Assembly: GCA_964545585.1 (NCBI GenBank)
Contig: CAZJFT010000047.1
Location: 1 to 7,853, forward strand
Source: UBA9642 sp964545585
Lineage (GTDB): Archaea; Nanobdellota; Nanobdellia; Woesearchaeales; UBA9642
Direction: 5' to 3'
DNA length: 7,853 nt
Made by a program: the position numbers and the translations under genes. Below the pieces are notes generated by a model. The model was not told the origin of the DNA. It saw nothing but the letters and a program-made list of their open reading frames with translations, and made no database searches. Below, in pieces: positions 6,578 through 7,853 of this stretch. How positions within the stretch are numbered: the stretch's first letter is position 1; each line of letters starts with the position of its first letter.

Positions 6578-7189
6578 TTACATTCCGATAATTTTCCATA
6601 GGCTTGACCATACTGTGAATCCGTCAAATCCTGGAATAGGCAATAGATTGAATATTAGTAGGAACAGGTTTATATTTTTTGTCAAAACCCAGTAATGCAT
6701 TGCTTTGCTCTTCAACTTTTTAGTTTTGATGACAATCAATGCTATGATGAACAGCAACAGATTAACTCCCGGTCCTGCGAATGCTATAAGTCCTGCTTGT
6801 TCTGGCCCTCCGATTCCTGTGATGCTTACGAATCCAGGGACGAGGAACAACAATCCGAAATTCATCAATTTCATCACTATGGCGAACAGTCCTAAGAATA
6901 ATGTTGTGCTGTTAGCATAGAATGCATGGAATGTCGCTTCATATCCGTAGCTTAATGCAGCAATCTTATGGCCTAATTCATGCAATAGTATCGCTGGTGC
7001 AGTAACCATCGCTGCGAACCAGAAATCCTTCCAATTGAACCTTGAGAATCCAGATTTTTTCTTTAAGTATCTTGATAATTCATCCCCTGGTTTATCGGAT
7101 TTCGGAGCCTTGAATGCATCCATGAATAGAAAACCGACTAATGCGATAGTTACAAACATGTCGAATATCTCTAATGGCGTCACGAACAT
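6578..7189 (-). CDS. M50-family (site-2 protease-like) membrane metallopeptidase
   Basis: This 203-residue integral membrane protein has the zinc-binding H70-E71-L-G-H74 motif inside a hydrophobic helix. A second conserved motif, 'NLLPIPGFDG' (181-190), contains the third metal-ligand candidate D189, and 'GPGVNLL' (139-145) is also typical of the family. Hydrophobic stretches at about 11-24, 54-80, 94-121, 131-154 and 167-186 suggest five membrane segments. There is no PDZ or CBS domain. Family members cut substrate helices within the membrane, often in signalling or quality control; a specific substrate cannot be named. The start is ATG 7189; ATG 7159 (residue 11) is an alternative, but a TATA-like box 25.5 nt upstream favours 7189 as leaderless. 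The patatin-like gene follows 12 nt after its stop. Confidence 0.88.
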   Translation of the reverse strand: MFVTPLEIFDMFVTIALVGFLFMDAFKAPKSDKPGDELSRYLKKKSGFSRFNWKDFWFAAMVTAPAILLHELGHKIAALSYGYEATFHAFYANSTTLFLGLFAIVMKLMNFGLLFLVPGFVSITGIGGPEQAGLIAFAGPGVNLLLFIIALIVIKTKKLKSKAMHYWVLTKNINLFLLIFNLLPIPGFDGFTVWSSLWKIIGM

Positions 7190-7304
7190 GTTGTGTTGAA
7201 GAATAATGTGTTTTTAAACTTTATTAAACTAGAATATTGCATCAAATATATATCATGCATATCATCAAATGCATATAAAATAAGTAGTATTGTTTTGCGT
7301 TGGA
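7190..7304. other. AT-rich intergenic spacer with short direct repeats
   Basis: This 115-bp gap holds the promoter of the M50-like operon. It also has a pair of direct repeats, ATCAAAT at 7241-7247 and 7264-7270 and ATGCATAT at 7255-7262 and 7269-7276. No credible reading frame was seen. On the - strand, T-rich stretches after the 44-residue gene (such as the CTTATTTTAT region near 7275-7285) could end its transcript. Confidence 0.4.
7211..7218 (-). promoter_or_regulatory. TATA-like box of the M50-like/patatin operon
   Basis: TTTAAAAA on the - strand is centred at 7214.5, 25.5 nt before ATG 7189, with the purines AAAG-type BRE-like sequence before it. The spacing predicts a leaderless mRNA; no SD-like motif precedes the ATG. 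Confidence 0.5.
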
Positions 7305-7439
7305 TTATTTCAATCCTAATTCTTTCTTCACGCAGTATGCTATGAAGTCCTCTTTTGTGTCAAAATCTTTGCTGTCATGGACTTTATGCTCTATGACTTT
7401 GTTCAGATGCAGATTCTCCACTTGCTCGAATTTCATCAT
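7305..7439 (-). CDS. Small 44-residue protein, possibly ribbon-helix-helix-like
   Basis: Read by hand on the - strand: ATG 7439, TAA at 7307-7305. The ATG overlaps the upstream gene's TGA as ATGA, a strong sign of translational coupling; a second ATG (7436) follows directly. The product has an N-terminal stretch 'LHLNKVIEHKV' and then 'DFDTKEDFIAYCVKKELG'. The latter resembles the second half of CopG/Arc-type ribbon-helix-helix proteins, where a serine/threonine-x-x-(E/D)-F-(I/V) helix start is followed by a basic amphipathic helix ending in Leu. It is shorter than most of that class, lacks a clear preceding helix, and the assignment is tentative. Alternatives are a small unrelated peptide. 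Reading frame, coupling and codon use like the neighbours support that it is real. Confidence 0.6.
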   Translation of the reverse strand: MMKFEQVENLHLNKVIEHKVHDSKDFDTKEDFIAYCVKKELGLK

Positions 7440-7735
7440 TCCACCTCTTGAATCTTTTTTATAAGTCTCTGTATCCTATCCAGATACATATTTACATTGA
7501 GATTGTTATCCCCTTCATATTCGCGTTCATTTCTTTTGATGATGTCTATCCTTCCGAATAGTTTAAGCAAATATTCTAGGTACATTGTTTTGTTTGAAGA
7601 ATTTATCTTCCCTTCCTTCAATGTCTTCTCTATGTCGGCCAGGCTTTCCTGGTCATGCTTCGGGAGAACAAACTCGTTATAGTTCTTCTTCTTTATCGTT
7701 TCATCTCCCACAAAATAATCATCGAAGTGTGTCAT
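7436..7735 (-). CDS. Uncharacterised 99-residue charged helical protein
   Basis: No family recognised. The product is highly charged, without cysteine, signal peptide or membrane segment. An N-terminal portion 'MTHFDDYFVGDETIKKKNY' is followed by a mostly helical remainder with heptad-like leucine/isoleucine spacing (about 30-67 and 80-99), so a small helical bundle or coiled coil is plausible. I chose ATG 7735 because a perfect TATA box is centred 26.5 nt upstream, matching the leaderless spacing of other genes here. ATG 7741 is possible, while TTG 7756 lies too close to the TATA box to be transcribed. It overlaps the 44-residue gene by ATGA at its stop, so the two are probably made together. 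The gyrB 3' end lies 60 nt upstream on the same strand. Confidence 0.65.
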   Translation of the reverse strand: MTHFDDYFVGDETIKKKNYNEFVLPKHDQESLADIEKTLKEGKINSSNKTMYLEYLLKLFGRIDIIKRNEREYEGDNNLNVNMYLDRIQRLIKKIQEVE

Positions 7736-7754
7736 AGGCATATGTCTATATGAC
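7731..7754. repeat. Inverted repeat over the start of the 99-residue gene
   Basis: Perfect 6-bp arms, GTCATA (7731-7736) and TATGAC (7749-7754), flank a 12-bp spacer containing the palindrome CATATG (7739-7744). It lies between the TATA box and the predicted transcription start/ATG, where a bound repressor would block initiation. An operator role is inference. Confidence 0.4.
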
Positions 7755-7757
7755 AAA

Positions 7758-7765
7758 TTTATAAA
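7758..7765 (-). promoter_or_regulatory. TATA box of the 99/44-residue gene pair
   Basis: A perfect TTTATAAA, centred at 7761.5, 26.5 nt before ATG 7735. It lies in the spacer after the gyrB stop, so the small-gene pair has its own promoter and need not depend on gyrB transcription. Confidence 0.6.
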
Positions 7766-7795
7766 TATTATGGAGATTTAATACACCTAAGAACA

Positions 7796-7853
7796 TCATA
7801 TGTCCAGATTCGTCACTTCTTTTGCATGCGATTCAATGAATTCTCTTCTTGGA
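7796..7853 (-). CDS. gyrB: DNA gyrase subunit B, C-terminal end only (5' part outside the window)
   Basis: Reading the - strand from the right edge gives 18 residues before a TGA at 7798-7796: they start PRREFIE and end NLDI. This matches the conserved end of GyrB/ParE, of the form PRR-x-FIE-x2-A-x4-N-(L/I)-D-I, as in bacterial GyrB. Gyrase B supplies the ATPase and TOPRIM parts of the enzyme that introduces negative supercoils. Gyrase is bacterial in origin and known in several archaeal groups by transfer. Because only the tail is visible, ATPase and TOPRIM motifs cannot be checked, and ParE or another type IIA B subunit cannot be excluded. The + strand reading of the same bases (ATG 7800 onward) looks like an antisense shadow. 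Confidence 0.8.
   Translation of the reverse strand, partial: PRREFIESHAKEVTNLDI

Noticed and set aside
7190..7304. Possible C/D box or other small RNA in the AT-rich spacer
   Set aside because: I found no convincing paired C (RUGAUGA) and D (CUGA) boxes or stable stem here.
7754..7756. TTG start for the 99-residue protein
   Set aside because: It is 2-4 bases from the TATA box, upstream of the expected transcription start.
7800..7853. A + strand ATG frame open to the right edge
   Set aside because: The opposite strand reads as the conserved GyrB C-terminus; the + frame looks like its shadow.

Overview
The window looks like a piece of an AT-rich archaeal chromosome, most plausibly from a small-genome lineage of the DPANN type; the exact lineage is inference. 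The archaeal assignment rests on aIF5B, a 92-residue archaeal aEF-1beta, a four-CxxC archaeal zinc-ribbon protein, a tRNA m2,2G26 methyltransferase (Trm1), a PUA-like NOL1/NOP2/fmu-type ribosome-biogenesis protein, and TATA boxes placed about 26 nt upstream of start codons. At the right edge, the last 18 codons of a minus-strand gene match the end of DNA gyrase subunit B, a bacterial-type enzyme found in some archaea.

Layout, left to right. On the + strand lie the C-terminal part of a membrane-anchored surface protein (1-708) and a HAD-family hydrolase (719-1459). Convergent to them, on the - strand, is an operon of infB/aIF5B (3779-2004) followed by the PUA-like protein (1995-1504). The 92-bp spacer 3780-3871 is a divergent promoter region: aIF5B leaves to the left and trm1 (3872-4978) to the right. 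Trm1 collides tail-to-tail, with a 14-bp overlap, with a - strand translation operon: zinc-ribbon protein (5704-5537), aEF-1beta (5520-5242) and an unrecognised 90-residue protein (5237-4965). Further right on the - strand is a two-gene membrane/lipid operon: an M50-like (site-2 protease) membrane metallopeptidase (7189-6578) and a patatin-like hydrolase (6565-5780). Last come a two-gene unit of unknown small proteins (7735-7436 and 7439-7305, ATGA overlap) and the gyrB 3' end (7853-7796).

How the genes work together. Five of the eight complete genes whose role can be named serve translation: initiation-factor GTPase, elongation-factor exchange protein, zinc-ribbon, tRNA modification and ribosome biogenesis. 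The spacer sequences suggest a simple expression logic. Four genes that begin a transcription unit (aIF5B, trm1, the M50-like gene and the 99-residue unknown) have a TATA-like box centred 25.5-26.5 nt before the ATG, which predicts leaderless mRNAs. Several genes inside operons instead carry short GGAG or (G)TTGAT/GTGAT-like ribosome-binding motifs.

Two real small genes (55 and 44 residues) were found by hand translation. No tRNA, rRNA, CRISPR array, insertion sequence or obvious defence system was seen. The least explained material is the 90-residue protein in the translation operon, the 99 + 44 residue module with an inverted repeat over its start, and the M50-like/patatin pair.
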